From Mesorhizobium hawassense (lineage in GTDB: Bacteria > Pseudomonadota > Alphaproteobacteria > Rhizobiales > Rhizobiaceae): a DNA stretch of 64,000 nucleotides. The notes under the pieces are model-generated. The model was not told the DNA's origin and made no database searches. It saw nothing but the letters and a program-made list of their open reading frames with translations. The position numbers and the translations under genes are program-made. Shown here in pieces: positions 53,501 through 63,822 of this stretch. Within the stretch, counting starts at the first letter, position 1, and each line of letters begins with the position of its first letter. The stretch is from NCBI RefSeq assembly GCF_003289945.1, contig NZ_QMBP01000003.1, positions 372,001 to 436,000 on the forward strand. Direction: 5' to 3'.

Positions 53501-54904
53501 TCAATGCCCGAACGACAGCGCTGGCGTGATGCGGTCGCGCCTGAGCCAGCGCGCCAGGAGCAGCGCCGCCACCACGGCCAGCCCAGACGCCAGGCCGATC
53601 CAGATGCCGACGCCGTTCAGCCCGAAATGGAAGGCGAGCAGCACGCCGAGCGGCAGGCCAATGCCCCAATAGCCGATCGCGGCATAGATCATCGGCACCT
53701 TGGTGTCGTGCAGGCCGCGCAGCATGCCGGCGGCCACCGCCTGGGCACCGTCGAAAATCTGGAACAGGGCCGCGAACACCAGGAAGGACACGGCAAGCGT
53801 GATCACCCTGGCGTTGGCCGGGTCGGCGAGATCGATGAAGGCGCTGATCAGCACATGCGGCCACAGGATCATCACCAGTCCCATCAGCGCCATGAAGGAG
53901 ACGCCGATGACAAAGGCGGTCCAGCCGGCACGCGAAACGCCTTCCGGATTGCCGGCGCCATGCGCCAGGCCGACGCGCACGGTGACCGCCTGGTTGAGGC
54001 CGAGCGGCACCATGAAGGAGATCGACGCGATCTGGATGGCGATCGCATGCGCGGCCAGCGAATCCGCATCGATCAGCCCCATCAGCAGTGCCGCCGCGTT
54101 GAAGATCGTCACCTCGAAGGCGAGGATGCCGGCGATCGGCAGGCCGAGCCGGAGCAGGCCGCGAAAGCGCGGCCAGTCGGAGCGCCAGAAGCGGCCGAAC
54201 AGGCGATAGCGGCGGAATTTCTTCTCCAGCATCACCACTGCGGCCAGGCCGACGAACATCAGCGTGCTGGACAAAGAGGTGGCGAGGCCCGAACCGGCGA
54301 TGCCCATCGGGCGAACGCCGAGATTGCCGAACATGAACACCCAGTTGAAGAAGGCGTTGCAGGCCACCGCGACGAACACGATGATCAGCGCCCAGCCCGG
54401 CCGCTCCAGCGCCGAGATGAAGGAGCGCAGCACGATATAACCGTAGAAGGGCAGCACCGCCCATTGCAGCCAGTGCAGATAGATGCCGGCCTCATGCGCA
54501 AGCTCCGGCTTCTGGCCCATGGCCAAAAGCACTTCTTCGCCATGCGAGAGGAAGAGCCAGATCGGGATCGAGATCAGGATCGCCAGCCACAAGCCCTGGC
54601 GCACGGTGCGGCGCAGGTCGCGCACCGAATGGCGGCGGCGGCCGAGCTCGGTCGCCATCATCGGCGATGTCGCCAGCATCAGGCCGAGGCCGAAGATCAG
54701 CGGCATGAAATAGAGGTTGGAGCCGAGCGCGCCGGCGGCCAGCGTATCGGCGCCAAGGCGGCCCATCATCATGACGTCGGTCGCGGTCATGGCGGTCTGG
54801 CCGAGATTGGTCAGCACCATCGGCCAGGCGAGCGCGATCGTCGCCCTGATTTCCTGACGCCAAAGGTTTTCCGGCGCAAGGGCGCCGGTTTCGATCGCAG
54901 ACAT
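53501..54904 (-). CDS. MATE-family efflux transporter (NorM type)
   Basis: A 467-aa exporter with 12 predicted membrane helices. It has the family features TIALAWPMVLTNLGQTAMTATDVMMMGRLGADTLAAGAL at the N-terminus, LGRRRHSVRDLRRTVRQG in the first cytoplasmic loop, and the second-half repeat GLPIAGILAFEVTIFNAAALLMGLIDADSLAAHAIAIQI with VTVRVGLAHGAGN. It converges on the hydrolase gene with a 6-bp gap and is divergent from the AraC gene. NorM proteins use Na+ or H+ to export cationic drugs or metabolites. Confidence 0.93.
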   Translation of the reverse strand: MSAIETGALAPENLWRQEIRATIALAWPMVLTNLGQTAMTATDVMMMGRLGADTLAAGALGSNLYFMPLIFGLGLMLATSPMMATELGRRRHSVRDLRRTVRQGLWLAILISIPIWLFLSHGEEVLLAMGQKPELAHEAGIYLHWLQWAVLPFYGYIVLRSFISALERPGWALIIVFVAVACNAFFNWVFMFGNLGVRPMGIAGSGLATSLSSTLMFVGLAAVVMLEKKFRRYRLFGRFWRSDWPRFRGLLRLGLPIAGILAFEVTIFNAAALLMGLIDADSLAAHAIAIQIASISFMVPLGLNQAVTVRVGLAHGAGNPEGVSRAGWTAFVIGVSFMALMGLVMILWPHVLISAFIDLADPANARVITLAVSFLVFAALFQIFDGAQAVAAGMLRGLHDTKVPMIYAAIGYWGIGLPLGVLLAFHFGLNGVGIWIGLASGLAVVAALLLARWLRRDRITPALSFGH

Positions 54905-55147
54905 TGTTCCGCTCTTTCAGAACACGGCGCATCGGCAAAAAGGCCGGAAGCCGCACGCAACGGCGCAAAATGGCGCCATTTGCGTCGCCTTGTGGACGAA
55001 AAGCGACATGTTGGCAAGGGACGAGGGCCGGCTAGCGATTGATCCAGGCGGAGCCCGGAATCAGCGACGCCTCTTTCATTTGCCGCCCGCGGGCTGCTAC
55101 GGATGCCTTGGCATGCAGGGCCGGCGCGCCATGCCGGGAGGAAGTGG

Positions 55148-56065
55148 ATGCCGTTCAGGCGCAGAAAGAACACGGCAGCGATCCCGCGCACGGTGCCCGC
55201 CTTCGAGCACATCGTGACGGAGGCGAGCGACAGTTTCCTGTGGCGGCTGGACGACTATCCGTGGGAGCGCAATGTCTGGAATTTCCACCCCGAATACGAA
55301 ATCCATCTCTTGCGGAAATCGTCGGGCGTGGTGCTGGTCGGCGACCATATCGGCGAGTTCGGTCCGGGCTATCTGACGATCGTCGGCGGCGGCCTGCCGC
55401 ATGACTGGGTGACCGCGGTGCAGCCCGGCGAGCTGATCGAGGGCCGCGATATCGTTCTGCAGTTCGATCCCGAGCGGCTGCGCGGCTCGTCCGGGCTGCT
55501 GCCGGAACTGCGCGAGCTGGAGCCGTTCCTGGAACGCTCGCTGCGCGGCATGGTTTTTCACGGCCAGACGGCACTCGACGGCGCCGAGCTGATGGAACGG
55601 ATGGGAGAGGTGCAAGGGCTGGCGAGGTTCCGCCTGTTCCTCGAGCTGCTCGACCTCCTGGCCGCCACCGACGAATACGAGCTTCTGTCGTCGCCGGATT
55701 TTTCGCCGCTGCTCGACGCGGAATCACTCGATATCATCCAGCGCTCGCTGACCTATCTGTTCCAGCATTTCGCCGAGGATCTGAAGCTGCCGGACGTGGC
55801 AGAACTGGCCGGCATGAGCGAGAGCACCTTCTCGCGGTTCTTCCAGAAGAACACCGGCAATTCGTTCAGCGACCATGTCGCCAAGCTCAGGCTCTGGCAG
55901 GCCTGCAAGCTGCTCGCCGACACCGATATCCCGATCACCGACATCTGCTTCCAGGTCGGCTACATGAACATCTCGAACTTCAACCGCGCCTTCCTGCGCA
56001 AGCACAGAATGACGCCGTCCTCCTACCGCAAACTGTCGCGGCAGCGGCTGACGCTGCGGGCTTGA
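55148..56065 (+). CDS. AraC-family transcriptional regulator
   Basis: A 305-aa activator-type protein. The N-terminal cupin-like sensing domain covers about residues 15-150 (FHPEYEIHLLRKSSGVVLVGDHIGEFGPGYLTIVGGGLPHDW). The C-terminal double HTH covers about 200-300, with LPDVAELAGMSESTFSRFFQKNTGNSFSDHVAKLRLWQA and ITDICFQVGYMNISNFNRAFLRKHRMTPSSYRK. The ATG at 55148 has GGGAGGA upstream. It sits just before the polyol transporter operon on the same strand, and is the likely activator of it, probably responding to a sugar alcohol. Confidence 0.92.
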   Translation: MPFRRRKNTAAIPRTVPAFEHIVTEASDSFLWRLDDYPWERNVWNFHPEYEIHLLRKSSGVVLVGDHIGEFGPGYLTIVGGGLPHDWVTAVQPGELIEGRDIVLQFDPERLRGSSGLLPELRELEPFLERSLRGMVFHGQTALDGAELMERMGEVQGLARFRLFLELLDLLAATDEYELLSSPDFSPLLDAESLDIIQRSLTYLFQHFAEDLKLPDVAELAGMSESTFSRFFQKNTGNSFSDHVAKLRLWQACKLLADTDIPITDICFQVGYMNISNFNRAFLRKHRMTPSSYRKLSRQRLTLRA

Positions 56066-56306
56066 TCGAGGCCGACCGGTGGTTTTCCAAACGGTACTGA
56101 TACTCGTGTGACGAGCAGACTCTGCCGGCGCAGTTTTTTGCGTCGCACAATGCATAAAAGTACAGGTCTGCTGCAACGGGGCTTCTAGTCTCGCTCTTCC
56201 CGACTGCTCATTTTGGCGACGGGTGGCAGGTCACGAGGGCGACGGTGAGGGTCGCTTAGCCCGAGGATCCGCCGCTTCCGCGAGTGTTCCTGGAGGAGAA
56301 AAACCA
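56066..56306 (+). promoter_or_regulatory. promoter region of the polyol transporter operon
   Basis: 241 bp with no gene. The segment at 56131-56170, TTTTTTGCGTCGCACAATGCATAAAAGTACAG, is less GC-rich, with imperfect TTTTGC...GCATAAAA symmetry that could bind the AraC protein. Ribosome site GGAGGAG at 56292-56298. No exact -35/-10 pair is proposed. Confidence 0.35.
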
Positions 56307-57581
56307 ATGAATTCAAATCGGCTCGCTGCCAGCCTCGGCGCAGCGTTCGTGCTTACCGCTTCCGTTTCAACCGCAGCGCTTGCCCAGGCGCCAGTCTGCT
56401 CCGCGCCGGTCAAGGTGCTGGCGCAGCCGCGCGACGGCCTGACGCTTCTGGAGGACTCCAAGGACGAGTTCAAGAAGCTCTCCGGGGCCTCGTTCCAGAT
56501 CGATTACCTCAACGAGAACGACCGTCGCGCCAAGTCGCGCGCCGATGCTTCCACCGTCGGCAACTACAACGTCTACTATGTCGACGAGGCCAATGTGGCG
56601 CTGTTCGCTTCCTCGGGCTGGATCGCCCCGCTGACAGATTATTATCCGGCTGACTACGACTTCGCCGATTTCGATCCGGGCCGGCAGAAGGTCGCCACCT
56701 ATGACGGCAAGGTCTGGTTCGCGCCGCTGACCGGCGGAGGCGACCTGATGGTCTATCGCAAGGATGTGCTGGAAGCCGCCGGCATCCAGCCGCCGAAGAC
56801 GCTGGACGAGCTGATGGCCGACGTGCCGAAGCTGACCAATGCCGACAAGGGCATGTATGGCATCGCGCTGCGCGGCGCGCGCGGCTCGGGCGCCAATGTC
56901 TGGCGCTGGATGCCGTTCTTCAAGGCCTATGGCGGCAAGTGGTTCGACGGCGACAAGCCGGCTTTCAACTCGGACGCGGCCGTCAAGGCGACGGAAGCCT
57001 ATCTCAAGCTGTTCAAGGACTCGGCCCCTGGCACGCAGACCGGCAGCTGGGATGAATCGACCGGCGCCTTCCTCTCCGGCCAGGTCGCCATCCTGGTCGA
57101 ATCGACGCCGCTGTCGGGCATGGCGGTGGACCCGAAGACCTCGCAGGTGGTCGGCAAGGTCGGCTTCTTGCCGCCGCCCTCGCCGCTGCCGGGTGGCGGC
57201 TACGGCCATGGGCTCGCCATCGGCACCAAGGCCAATGCGGATGATGCTTCGAAGAAATGCGCCGGCCTGTTCATCGCCTGGGCGACATCCAAAGAGAATG
57301 AGAAGCGCCGGCTCGATGCGCATCAGTTCGGCGAACTGAACCGCACCAGCGTGCTGTCCAGCAAGGAATTCGCCGATATCTATGGCGCCGACCTCGGCAA
57401 GGCGCTGGCCGATACCGGCAAGGTGACGGCGGTGAACTTCTGGCAGGATCCGCGCTGGCCCGATCTCGGCGACCGCTGGGGCATCATCCTCGAAGAGCTG
57501 GTCACCGGCACGCGCACCGACATCAAGGGTGGCCTCAACGAGCTCGATGCCTATGCCAACGAGCTGGTGAAGAAGAAGTAA
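56307..57581 (+). CDS. sugar/polyol ABC transporter substrate-binding protein
   Basis: A 424-aa family-1 periplasmic binding protein with a signal peptide (residues 1-30, LGAAFVLTASVSTAALA). It shows the SmoE/MtlE-like pattern: VLAQPRDGLTLLEDSKDEF near the start, VYYVDEANVALFASSGWI, WFAPLTGGGDLMVYRKDVLEAAGIQPP and a C-terminal FIAWATSKENEKRRLDAHQFGELNRTSV. Neighbours (xylitol dehydrogenase-like, pentulose kinase, mannitol-dehydrogenase-family protein) point to a polyol such as D-arabitol, ribitol, xylitol or mannitol. Confidence 0.9.
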   Translation: MNSNRLAASLGAAFVLTASVSTAALAQAPVCSAPVKVLAQPRDGLTLLEDSKDEFKKLSGASFQIDYLNENDRRAKSRADASTVGNYNVYYVDEANVALFASSGWIAPLTDYYPADYDFADFDPGRQKVATYDGKVWFAPLTGGGDLMVYRKDVLEAAGIQPPKTLDELMADVPKLTNADKGMYGIALRGARGSGANVWRWMPFFKAYGGKWFDGDKPAFNSDAAVKATEAYLKLFKDSAPGTQTGSWDESTGAFLSGQVAILVESTPLSGMAVDPKTSQVVGKVGFLPPPSPLPGGGYGHGLAIGTKANADDASKKCAGLFIAWATSKENEKRRLDAHQFGELNRTSVLSSKEFADIYGADLGKALADTGKVTAVNFWQDPRWPDLGDRWGIILEELVTGTRTDIKGGLNELDAYANELVKKK

Positions 57582-57589
57582 TCCTCCCG

Positions 57590-57647
57590 CCCGCGGCGCG
57601 CGGTCCACGGCATTCGAAGGAATGCCGGGATCCGCGCCGCGGGTTTT
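57590..57647 (+). terminator. long stem-loop with T-tail after the binding-protein gene
   Basis: CCCGCGGCGCG (57590-57600) pairs with CGCGCCGCGGG (57633-57643), with an inner hairpin GGCATTC-GAAG-GAATGCC, followed by TTTT. It lies 8 bp after the stop codon and before the first permease, so it may be a partial terminator that favours the binding protein. Confidence 0.7.
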
Positions 57648-57682
57648 CATACCCGGAAGCCAACCCAAGCAAGGACAGGCCG

Positions 57683-58549
57683 ATGCGCCGCCGCTCTTCC
57701 CTGCCCGCCACCTTTCTCGTGCCGACGCTCGCGATCCTGCTCGTGCTGTCGATGGTGCCGACGCTCTATGCCATCGTCATCGCGCTGCAGAACCGCGAAC
57801 TGAGCACACCCGGCTATTCCTGGGTCTGGTTCTCGAACTTCGCCGATCTCTTTACCGATCGCCGCTTCCTCAATGCCGTCTGGGTTTCGGTGAAATGGGA
57901 GATCGTCACCGTCGTGGCGACCATGGTGGTGGCGATCGGGCTCGGCGTTTTGATGTTCGAGGTCGCCTCGTCGCGCATGCGCAATGTCTATTGCCTGCTG
58001 TTCATCATCCCCGTGCTGCTGCCGCGCGTCTCGGCCGCCTTCGTCTGGAAGTTCGCCTATCACCCGCTCTACGGCATCGCCACCTATCCTTATCGCCTCA
58101 TCACCGGCGGGCTGATCTTCGATCCGCTGTCCAAGCCCGGCACCGCGCTGTTCGCCGTCGCTTCGGTCGATGTCTGGCAATGGGGGCTGTTCTTCGCCGT
58201 CATCGTGCTGAAGCTGCTCGAGACCTTGCCGCCGCAGCCGATCGAGGCGGCGCGGCTCGACCACGCCAAGCGCTGGCAGATCCACGCCTATGTCACCCTG
58301 CCGATGCTGAAGGCGCCGCTGATCAGCCTGATGTTCGTCAAGATGATCGAGTCGCTGCGTTCCTTCGACCTGATCTATGTGATGACGCGCGGAGGTCCGG
58401 GCGTCGCGACCGAGACGCTCGACATGTACGCCTTCTCGCAGGGCTTCATCGAATCCGGCAAGGTCTCCTACGCTTCGGCCATGGCGGTGCTGATGATGAT
58501 CGCCACCGTCATCACCTTCACCATGCTGTGGAAGCGGGTGCAGGCATGA
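57683..58549 (+). CDS. sugar/polyol ABC transporter permease (MalF-type)
   Basis: A 288-aa permease with six membrane segments. It starts RRSSLPATFLVPTLAILLVLSMVPTLYAIVIALQN and has the EAA loop IEAARLDHAKRWQIHAYVTLPMLKAPL. Its stop overlaps the ATG of the second permease by 4 bp. It works with the binding protein upstream and the ATPase at 60440. Confidence 0.93.
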   Translation: MRRRSSLPATFLVPTLAILLVLSMVPTLYAIVIALQNRELSTPGYSWVWFSNFADLFTDRRFLNAVWVSVKWEIVTVVATMVVAIGLGVLMFEVASSRMRNVYCLLFIIPVLLPRVSAAFVWKFAYHPLYGIATYPYRLITGGLIFDPLSKPGTALFAVASVDVWQWGLFFAVIVLKLLETLPPQPIEAARLDHAKRWQIHAYVTLPMLKAPLISLMFVKMIESLRSFDLIYVMTRGGPGVATETLDMYAFSQGFIESGKVSYASAMAVLMMIATVITFTMLWKRVQA

Positions 58550-59373
58550 AGCAGTATCGGATGAGACCGGGCCGCCTGATCGCCAAGGCCGTCCTGGCGC
58601 TGGCCGGGTTCCTTGCCGTGTTCCCGCTGGTGTGGACGGCGCTCAACGCGCTGAAGAACAATGTCGACATCATCACGCGCGTGCCGAAGGTAATCTTCAC
58701 GCCGACGCTCGCCAATATCGGCTACATTCTCGGCCGCGACAGCGTGCTGACCGGGCTCTACAATTCGATCGTGGCCTGCGGCTCGGCGGTGCTGATCGGC
58801 ATCGTGCTCGGCCTGCCGGCGGCCTATGCGGTGGCGCGCTATCCGAACCGCTTTGCCGGCGACATCCAGTTCTTCGTCCTGTCGTTGCGCTTCCTGCCGC
58901 CGGTGGCGGTGGCCATTCCATTGATGGTGATCTGGCTGCAGGTCGGTCTCTACGACACGCTTCCCGCGCTGATCGTCACTTATTCGCTGCTCACCATCTC
59001 GGTGATCATGTGGCTCGCGATTCCCGCCTTCCAGGGCGTACCGAAGGAGATCGAGGAAGCGGCTTTCGTCGACGGCTACGGCGCCTATTCGGTGTTCTGG
59101 CGGATCGCGCTCCCCGTCGCGGCGCGCTCGCTCATCGGTGCCATCGCCTTCAGCTTCGTGCTGGTGTGGAACGAGTTCCTGATCGCGCTGATGCTGTCGA
59201 GCTCCAACGCCAAGACGCTGCCGATCGTCGCGTCCGAACTCTCCCAGCAAGGCATGAACGTGCCCTGGGGCATCCTCAACGCCTCGGTCGTGCTCCTGTC
59301 GCTGCCGCCGCTGCTCTTCCTCGGGATCTTGAGCGGCTTCCTGAATTCCGTTTTCCGGCAAAAGAACAATTGA
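58546..59373 (+). CDS. sugar/polyol ABC transporter permease (MalG-type)
   Basis: A 275-aa partner permease with six membrane segments. It has [29 protein letters not shown] at the start, [17 protein letters not shown], and the EAA loop [24 protein letters not shown]. The ATG at 58546 overlaps the previous stop (ATGA); the frame upstream is a shadow of the first permease. Confidence 0.93.
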   Translation: MKQYRMRPGRLIAKAVLALAGFLAVFPLVWTALNALKNNVDIITRVPKVIFTPTLANIGYILGRDSVLTGLYNSIVACGSAVLIGIVLGLPAAYAVARYPNRFAGDIQFFVLSLRFLPPVAVAIPLMVIWLQVGLYDTLPALIVTYSLLTISVIMWLAIPAFQGVPKEIEEAAFVDGYGAYSVFWRIALPVAARSLIGAIAFSFVLVWNEFLIALMLSSSNAKTLPIVASELSQQGMNVPWGILNASVVLLSLPPLLFLGILSGFLNSVFRQKNN

Positions 59374-59389
59374 AGTGAGGCCTACCCCG

Positions 59390-60436
59390 ATGCGAGCACT
59401 GGTGCTTGAGAAAAAAGGCGAACTGTCGCTGCGCGAGATCGCGCTGCCGCAAGACGTCGGACCGGACGACGTCAGGATCGCCATCCACACGGTCGGCGTC
59501 TGCGGCAGCGACGTGCACTACTACACGCATGGCGCCATCGGCAGCTACATCGTGCGCCAGCCGATGGTGCTCGGCCATGAGGCCTCGGGCACGATCGTCG
59601 AGGTCGGCGCCAATGTCGCGAGCCTGAAGGTCGGCGACCGCGTCTGCATGGAGCCCGGCGTGCCGAACCTGTCGTCGCGCGCGGCCAAGCTCGGCATCTA
59701 CAATGTCGACCCCGACGTCAGTTTCTGGGCGACGCCGCCGGTGCATGGCGTGCTCGCGCCCTACGCCGTGCATCCCGCGGCCTTCACCTACAAACTGCCG
59801 GACAACGTGTCCTTCGCCGAAGGCGCGATGGTTGAACCCTTCGCCATCGGCATGCAGGCGGCGACGCGGGCCAGGATCGTGCCGGGCGATGTCGCCGTGG
59901 TCGTCGGCTGCGGCCCGATCGGCATCATGATCGCGCTGGCCGCTTTGGCCGGTGGCTGTTCAAAAGTGCTGATTTCGGACTTCTCCGCGCCGAAGCTTGC
60001 GATTGCCGCCCAGTATCCGGGAATCGTGCCCGTGAATATCGGCGAGGAGCCGCTGGTCGACGCCGTGATGACCGCCACCGACAATTGGGGCGCCGATATC
60101 GTGTTCGAGGCAAGCGGCAGCCCAAAGGCCATCGCCAATCTGTTCGACATCGTGCGGCCGGGCGGCGCGGTGGTGCTGGTCGGGCTGCCGGTGGAGCCGG
60201 TCGCGCTCAATGTGCCGGCGGCGATCTCGAAGGAAGTGCGCATCGAGACCGTGTTCCGCTACGCCAACATCTTCGACCGCGCCTTGCAGCTGATCGCCTC
60301 CGGCAAGGTCGACCTCAAGCCGCTGATCACCGGCACTTATGATTTCTCCGACAGCATCAAGGCGTTCGAGCGCGCCGCGCAAGGCCAGCCGCAGGACGTC
60401 AAGCTGCAGATCCTGCTGACCGGCGAGAAGGGATAA
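59390..60436 (+). CDS. zinc-dependent polyol dehydrogenase (xylitol dehydrogenase-like)
   Basis: A 348-aa medium-chain dehydrogenase that would oxidise a polyol to a ketose, for example xylitol to D-xylulose. Catalytic-zinc ligands are the Cys in VCGSDVHYY, His-Glu in LGHEASGTI and Glu in VEPFAIGM. The structural-zinc Cys lobe is reduced ([17 protein letters not shown]), as in sorbitol/xylitol dehydrogenases that lack that zinc. The NAD motif is [16 protein letters not shown]. The ATG at 59390 follows GAGG by 9 nt. It is encoded between the permeases and the ATPase, so it belongs to the transporter operon. Confidence 0.88.
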   Translation: MRALVLEKKGELSLREIALPQDVGPDDVRIAIHTVGVCGSDVHYYTHGAIGSYIVRQPMVLGHEASGTIVEVGANVASLKVGDRVCMEPGVPNLSSRAAKLGIYNVDPDVSFWATPPVHGVLAPYAVHPAAFTYKLPDNVSFAEGAMVEPFAIGMQAATRARIVPGDVAVVVGCGPIGIMIALAALAGGCSKVLISDFSAPKLAIAAQYPGIVPVNIGEEPLVDAVMTATDNWGADIVFEASGSPKAIANLFDIVRPGGAVVLVGLPVEPVALNVPAAISKEVRIETVFRYANIFDRALQLIASGKVDLKPLITGTYDFSDSIKAFERAAQGQPQDVKLQILLTGEKG

Positions 60437-60439
60437 GGG

Positions 60440-61525
60440 ATGTCCGCGATCGTCTGCTCCCATGTCGACAAGGCCTATGGCGCCACTTCCGTCATCCGCG
60501 ATCTCAACCTGGCGATCGAGGAGCACGAATTCGTCGTGTTCCTTGGCCCGTCCGGCTGCGGCAAGTCCACGCTGCTCAGGATGCTGGCGGGGCTGGAGGA
60601 TATCAGCGGCGGCGAGGTGTCGATCGGCGGCAAGGTGGTAAACGATCTCGACCCAGGCGACCGCGGCATCGCCATGGTGTTCCAGAATTATGCGCTCTAT
60701 CCGCATATGACGATCTTCGACAACGTCGCCTTCGGACTGAAGCGGCAGAAGGTGCCGGCGGCGGAGATCAAGAAGCGCGTCGAGGCCGTCGCGAAAACGC
60801 TCGGGCTCGAACCCTATCTCGGCCGCAAGCCGACCGAGCTTTCCGGCGGCCAGCAGCAGCGCGTCGCGATCGCGCGCGCCATGATCAAGACGCCGAAAGT
60901 GTTCCTGTTCGACGAGCCGCTCTCCAATCTCGACGCCAAGCTGCGCAACCATATGCGCGTCGAGATCGCCAGGCTGCACCAGTCGCTCAAGACCACCACC
61001 GTCTATGTCACGCATGACCAGCTCGAGGCGATGACGCTTGCCGACCGCATCGTGCTTCTGAAGGACGGCGTGATCGAGCAGATCGGCTCGCCGGCGGAAA
61101 TCTATCGCCGCCCCGGCAACCAGTTCGTAGCCGGCTTCATCGGCACGCCGAACATGAATTTCATCGACGCCATGGTCGCCCGGAAGGGCGACGGCTGGAC
61201 GCTGACCGGCGCCGGAACGCTGCTATCGCTGGAGGGCAGCGACTTTTACCTGCAGCACGGCGACCGCGTCGTGCTCGGCATCCGGCCTCCGGACCTGAAG
61301 ACGGCGGAAGCCGGCGCGGCAAACCTGCTGCAAGGCACGGCCGATCTCATCGAGTTCCATGGCAATGACGCGCTGGTGACGTTCGGCTCGGGCGGCAAGG
61401 AAATCAGCGCGCTGGTGCCGGCCCGCGAATGCCCGGAGCAGAGCGCGCCGGTGCGCTACAGCTTCGAGGAGCAGAGCATCCATCTGTTCGATGCGGAAAG
61501 CGGCAGGTCGCTGCGCAAGCAATAG
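60440..61525 (+). CDS. sugar/polyol ABC transporter ATP-binding protein (MalK/UgpC type)
   Basis: A 361-aa ATPase with Walker [11 protein letters not shown]-loop [17 protein letters not shown], signature [14 protein letters not shown], Walker [15 protein letters not shown]-loop [15 protein letters not shown] and a C-terminal TOBE-type domain. It starts 3 bp after the dehydrogenase stop. It ends only 7 bp from the convergent kinase gene. Confidence 0.95.
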   Translation: MSAIVCSHVDKAYGATSVIRDLNLAIEEHEFVVFLGPSGCGKSTLLRMLAGLEDISGGEVSIGGKVVNDLDPGDRGIAMVFQNYALYPHMTIFDNVAFGLKRQKVPAAEIKKRVEAVAKTLGLEPYLGRKPTELSGGQQQRVAIARAMIKTPKVFLFDEPLSNLDAKLRNHMRVEIARLHQSLKTTTVYVTHDQLEAMTLADRIVLLKDGVIEQIGSPAEIYRRPGNQFVAGFIGTPNMNFIDAMVARKGDGWTLTGAGTLLSLEGSDFYLQHGDRVVLGIRPPDLKTAEAGAANLLQGTADLIEFHGNDALVTFGSGGKEISALVPARECPEQSAPVRYSFEEQSIHLFDAESGRSLRKQ

Positions 61526-61532
61526 GAAACGG

Positions 61533-63119
61533 CTAGCGAATCGCGTCGAGCATCTGCCGCTGGCGGTGCATTTCGAGGAAGATGCGGTAGTCGCGGTCGA
61601 AGCGGTCGCCCGCTTCCTTGTTGGGGGCGCGCGTCCTGCCGCCCTGCTGCATGGCGACGCAGGCAGCAGTGAGATCGGGAAAGAGCCCGGCGGCGGTCGC
61701 CGCCACCATGCCGGTGCCGAGCAGCACCGCCTCGTCGGCCAGCGGCTCGACCACCGTGCAGCCGGTGGCGTCGGCGTAGAGCTCCATCAAAAGCGGGTTC
61801 TTGGTGTGGCCGCCGGTGACGTGCAGCGTGTCGATCAGATAGCCGTTCTCGTTCAGCGCCTCAAGCACATGGCGCACACCGAGCGCGATGCCGACGGCGG
61901 TGCGCCAATAGAGCTTGCACAGGCTGTCGAAAGAGGCATCGAGCGTCAGGCCGCTGATGACACCGACCGCGTGCGGGTCGGCGAGCGGCGAGCGGTTGCC
62001 GTGGAAATCCGGCAGCACGTGCAGTCTTGCCGCCAGTTCATCGCCGTCCTCGGCGCGCAACTCGGCGACCCGTCCGGCGATCTTCATATGCATGGCCGCG
62101 TCCGGCTCGCCGCCGGCGCCGTGCCAGCGGATGATGTGGTCGAGCAGCGCGCCGGTGGCCGACTGGCCGCCTTCCGAGAGCCACAGCGTCGGCAAGGCGG
62201 CGCCGTAATAGGGGCCCCAGACGCCGGCGAAGGGTTGCGGGTCGAGCGACATCGCCATGACGCAGGACGATGTGCCGGCAATCAGCGCCAGATGCCGGCT
62301 GATGTCTTTCTCGTCCCCGGCAAAGCCGCCCAGCACGCCGAGCGCCCCGGCATAGGCGTCGATGACGCCGGCGCCCACCCGGCATTTTTCGGTCAAGCCG
62401 AGCTCGGCGGCCGCTTCGGCCGTCAGCGGACCGATATCGGTACCGACGGGGCTCGCCTTCTCCGGCAGATGGCCGTGCTCGAAGAGATCATCCAGGCCGA
62501 CGAGCTCGAAGAAGTCGCGGCGCCAGCTTTTTTCCTCGTGGGCGAGATAGGTCCATTTCGCAGTCAGGGTGCATTGCGAGCGGGCCAGCGAGCCCGATGC
62601 CTTCCAGGTGAGGAAATCGGCGAGGTCGAATAGATAGCCGGCTTCATTCCATGTCTTCGGCAGGTGGCGCTTCAACCACATCAGCTTCGGCGTTTCCATC
62701 TCCGGCGACATCACGCCGCCGATATAGTCGAGCACGGCGTGGCCGCTCGTCGTGCATTCATCGGCTTCGGCGATGGCGCGATGATCGAGCCAGACTATCG
62801 TGTCCCAGCGCTTCTCGCCGGTGACCGAGACGCTGATCTGACTGCCCTGCCTGTCGCGCGCGACCAGCGAGCAGGTGGCGTCGAAAGAGATGCCGGCGAT
62901 GTCGCCGGCAGCGACCCCGGATTTCTGCAGGGCGGCCCGCACCGCCTTGCACACGGCCGACCAGATATCTTCCGAATCATGCTCGGCATGATCGGGCTTG
63001 GGCTGATGCATGGCGATCGGGTGATCGGCGCGGCCGAGCAGGTTGCCTTCAGAGTCGAGAATGCCCGCGCGAGCGCTCCCGGTGCCGACATCGACCGCGC
63101 AAACGAAACTCTTGGTCAA
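61533..63119 (-). CDS. FGGY-family pentulose kinase (D-ribulokinase-like)
   Basis: A 528-aa sugar kinase that would phosphorylate a ketopentose (D-ribulose or related) produced by polyol oxidation. FGGY features are VDVGTGSARAGILDSEG (phosphate loop) at the N-terminus, GISFDATCSLVA, TIVWLDHRAIAEAD (catalytic Asp), GVIDAYAGALGVLGG and LHVTGGHTKNPLLMELYADATG, with the length and DATCSLVA motif of the FGGY-pentulose-kinase/D-ribulokinase branch. It overlaps the HAD gene by 4 bp and converges with the ABC ATPase. Confidence 0.9.
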   Translation of the reverse strand: MTKSFVCAVDVGTGSARAGILDSEGNLLGRADHPIAMHQPKPDHAEHDSEDIWSAVCKAVRAALQKSGVAAGDIAGISFDATCSLVARDRQGSQISVSVTGEKRWDTIVWLDHRAIAEADECTTSGHAVLDYIGGVMSPEMETPKLMWLKRHLPKTWNEAGYLFDLADFLTWKASGSLARSQCTLTAKWTYLAHEEKSWRRDFFELVGLDDLFEHGHLPEKASPVGTDIGPLTAEAAAELGLTEKCRVGAGVIDAYAGALGVLGGFAGDEKDISRHLALIAGTSSCVMAMSLDPQPFAGVWGPYYGAALPTLWLSEGGQSATGALLDHIIRWHGAGGEPDAAMHMKIAGRVAELRAEDGDELAARLHVLPDFHGNRSPLADPHAVGVISGLTLDASFDSLCKLYWRTAVGIALGVRHVLEALNENGYLIDTLHVTGGHTKNPLLMELYADATGCTVVEPLADEAVLLGTGMVAATAAGLFPDLTAACVAMQQGGRTRAPNKEAGDRFDRDYRIFLEMHRQRQMLDAIR

Positions 63120-63799
63120 GATGCTTTTTCTCTCGCTCCCAGGCCTGCAATCAGATCGGGCAATTGCAGCATGTCAGCGAATATAAAGTCCGGTTCCGTC
63201 GACGCAAGCCGCGCCTTGAGCGCGGGATTGGAGGCATGCGAGCCACCGGTGAAAGCAAGGACGCGCATGCCGGCCGCGCGCGCCGCGGCGACGCCGGCGG
63301 GGCTGTCCTCGATGACCAGGCAATTGCGCGGATGCGCCCGCATCGAGGCGGCGGCGTGGAGGAAAAGGTCGGGCGCCGGCTTGCCGCGCTTGACCATGGT
63401 GGCGCTGAAGAGATGCGGCTCCAGCAAGGGCAGCAGGCCGGTGACTTCGAGCGCGTAGCGGATGCGTTCCAGCGTGCCGGACGAAGCGACGCAGCAAGGC
63501 AGGCCGAGCCTCGGCAGCACGTCCTTGACGCCCGGGATCGGCTTCAATTCCTCGCGGAATTTGCGCATCAGGTCGACGCGCATGGCGGTCAGATGCTGGT
63601 CGTTGATCTCCAGCCCGAAGTCGCGGCCGAGGATCTCGCGCACGCTCTTCATGCTCTTGCCGAGGAAATGCTCGTAGGCGGCGTCCTCGCTCACCGTGCC
63701 GCCGGCGAGCTCGATCATGCCGAGCAGCGCGGTGACCGAAAGCGCCTCGCTGTCGACCAGCACGCCGTCACAGTCGAAGATGACCAGTTCCGGCGTCAT
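63116..63799 (-). CDS. HAD-family phosphatase (beta-phosphoglucomutase/phosphatase-like)
   Basis: A 227-aa HAD hydrolase. Motif I is VIFDCDGVLVDSE (nucleophile Asp at residue 8, acid Asp at 10), motif II CVASSGTLERI, motif III the Lys in KRGKPAPDLFL, and motif IV VIEDSPAGVAAA. The cap domain lies between residues 15 and 85. The ATG at 63799 was preferred over 63877, as the latter would overlap the upstream dehydrogenase gene. It may dephosphorylate a sugar or polyol phosphate that accumulates in this pathway. It is translationally coupled to the kinase gene. Confidence 0.88.
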   Translation of the reverse strand: MTPELVIFDCDGVLVDSEALSVTALLGMIELAGGTVSEDAAYEHFLGKSMKSVREILGRDFGLEINDQHLTAMRVDLMRKFREELKPIPGVKDVLPRLGLPCCVASSGTLERIRYALEVTGLLPLLEPHLFSATMVKRGKPAPDLFLHAAASMRAHPRNCLVIEDSPAGVAAARAAGMRVLAFTGGSHASNPALKARLASTEPDFIFADMLQLPDLIAGLGAREKAS

Positions 63800-63822
63800 C
63801 GCGACATGCTTCCAGTCGAGCG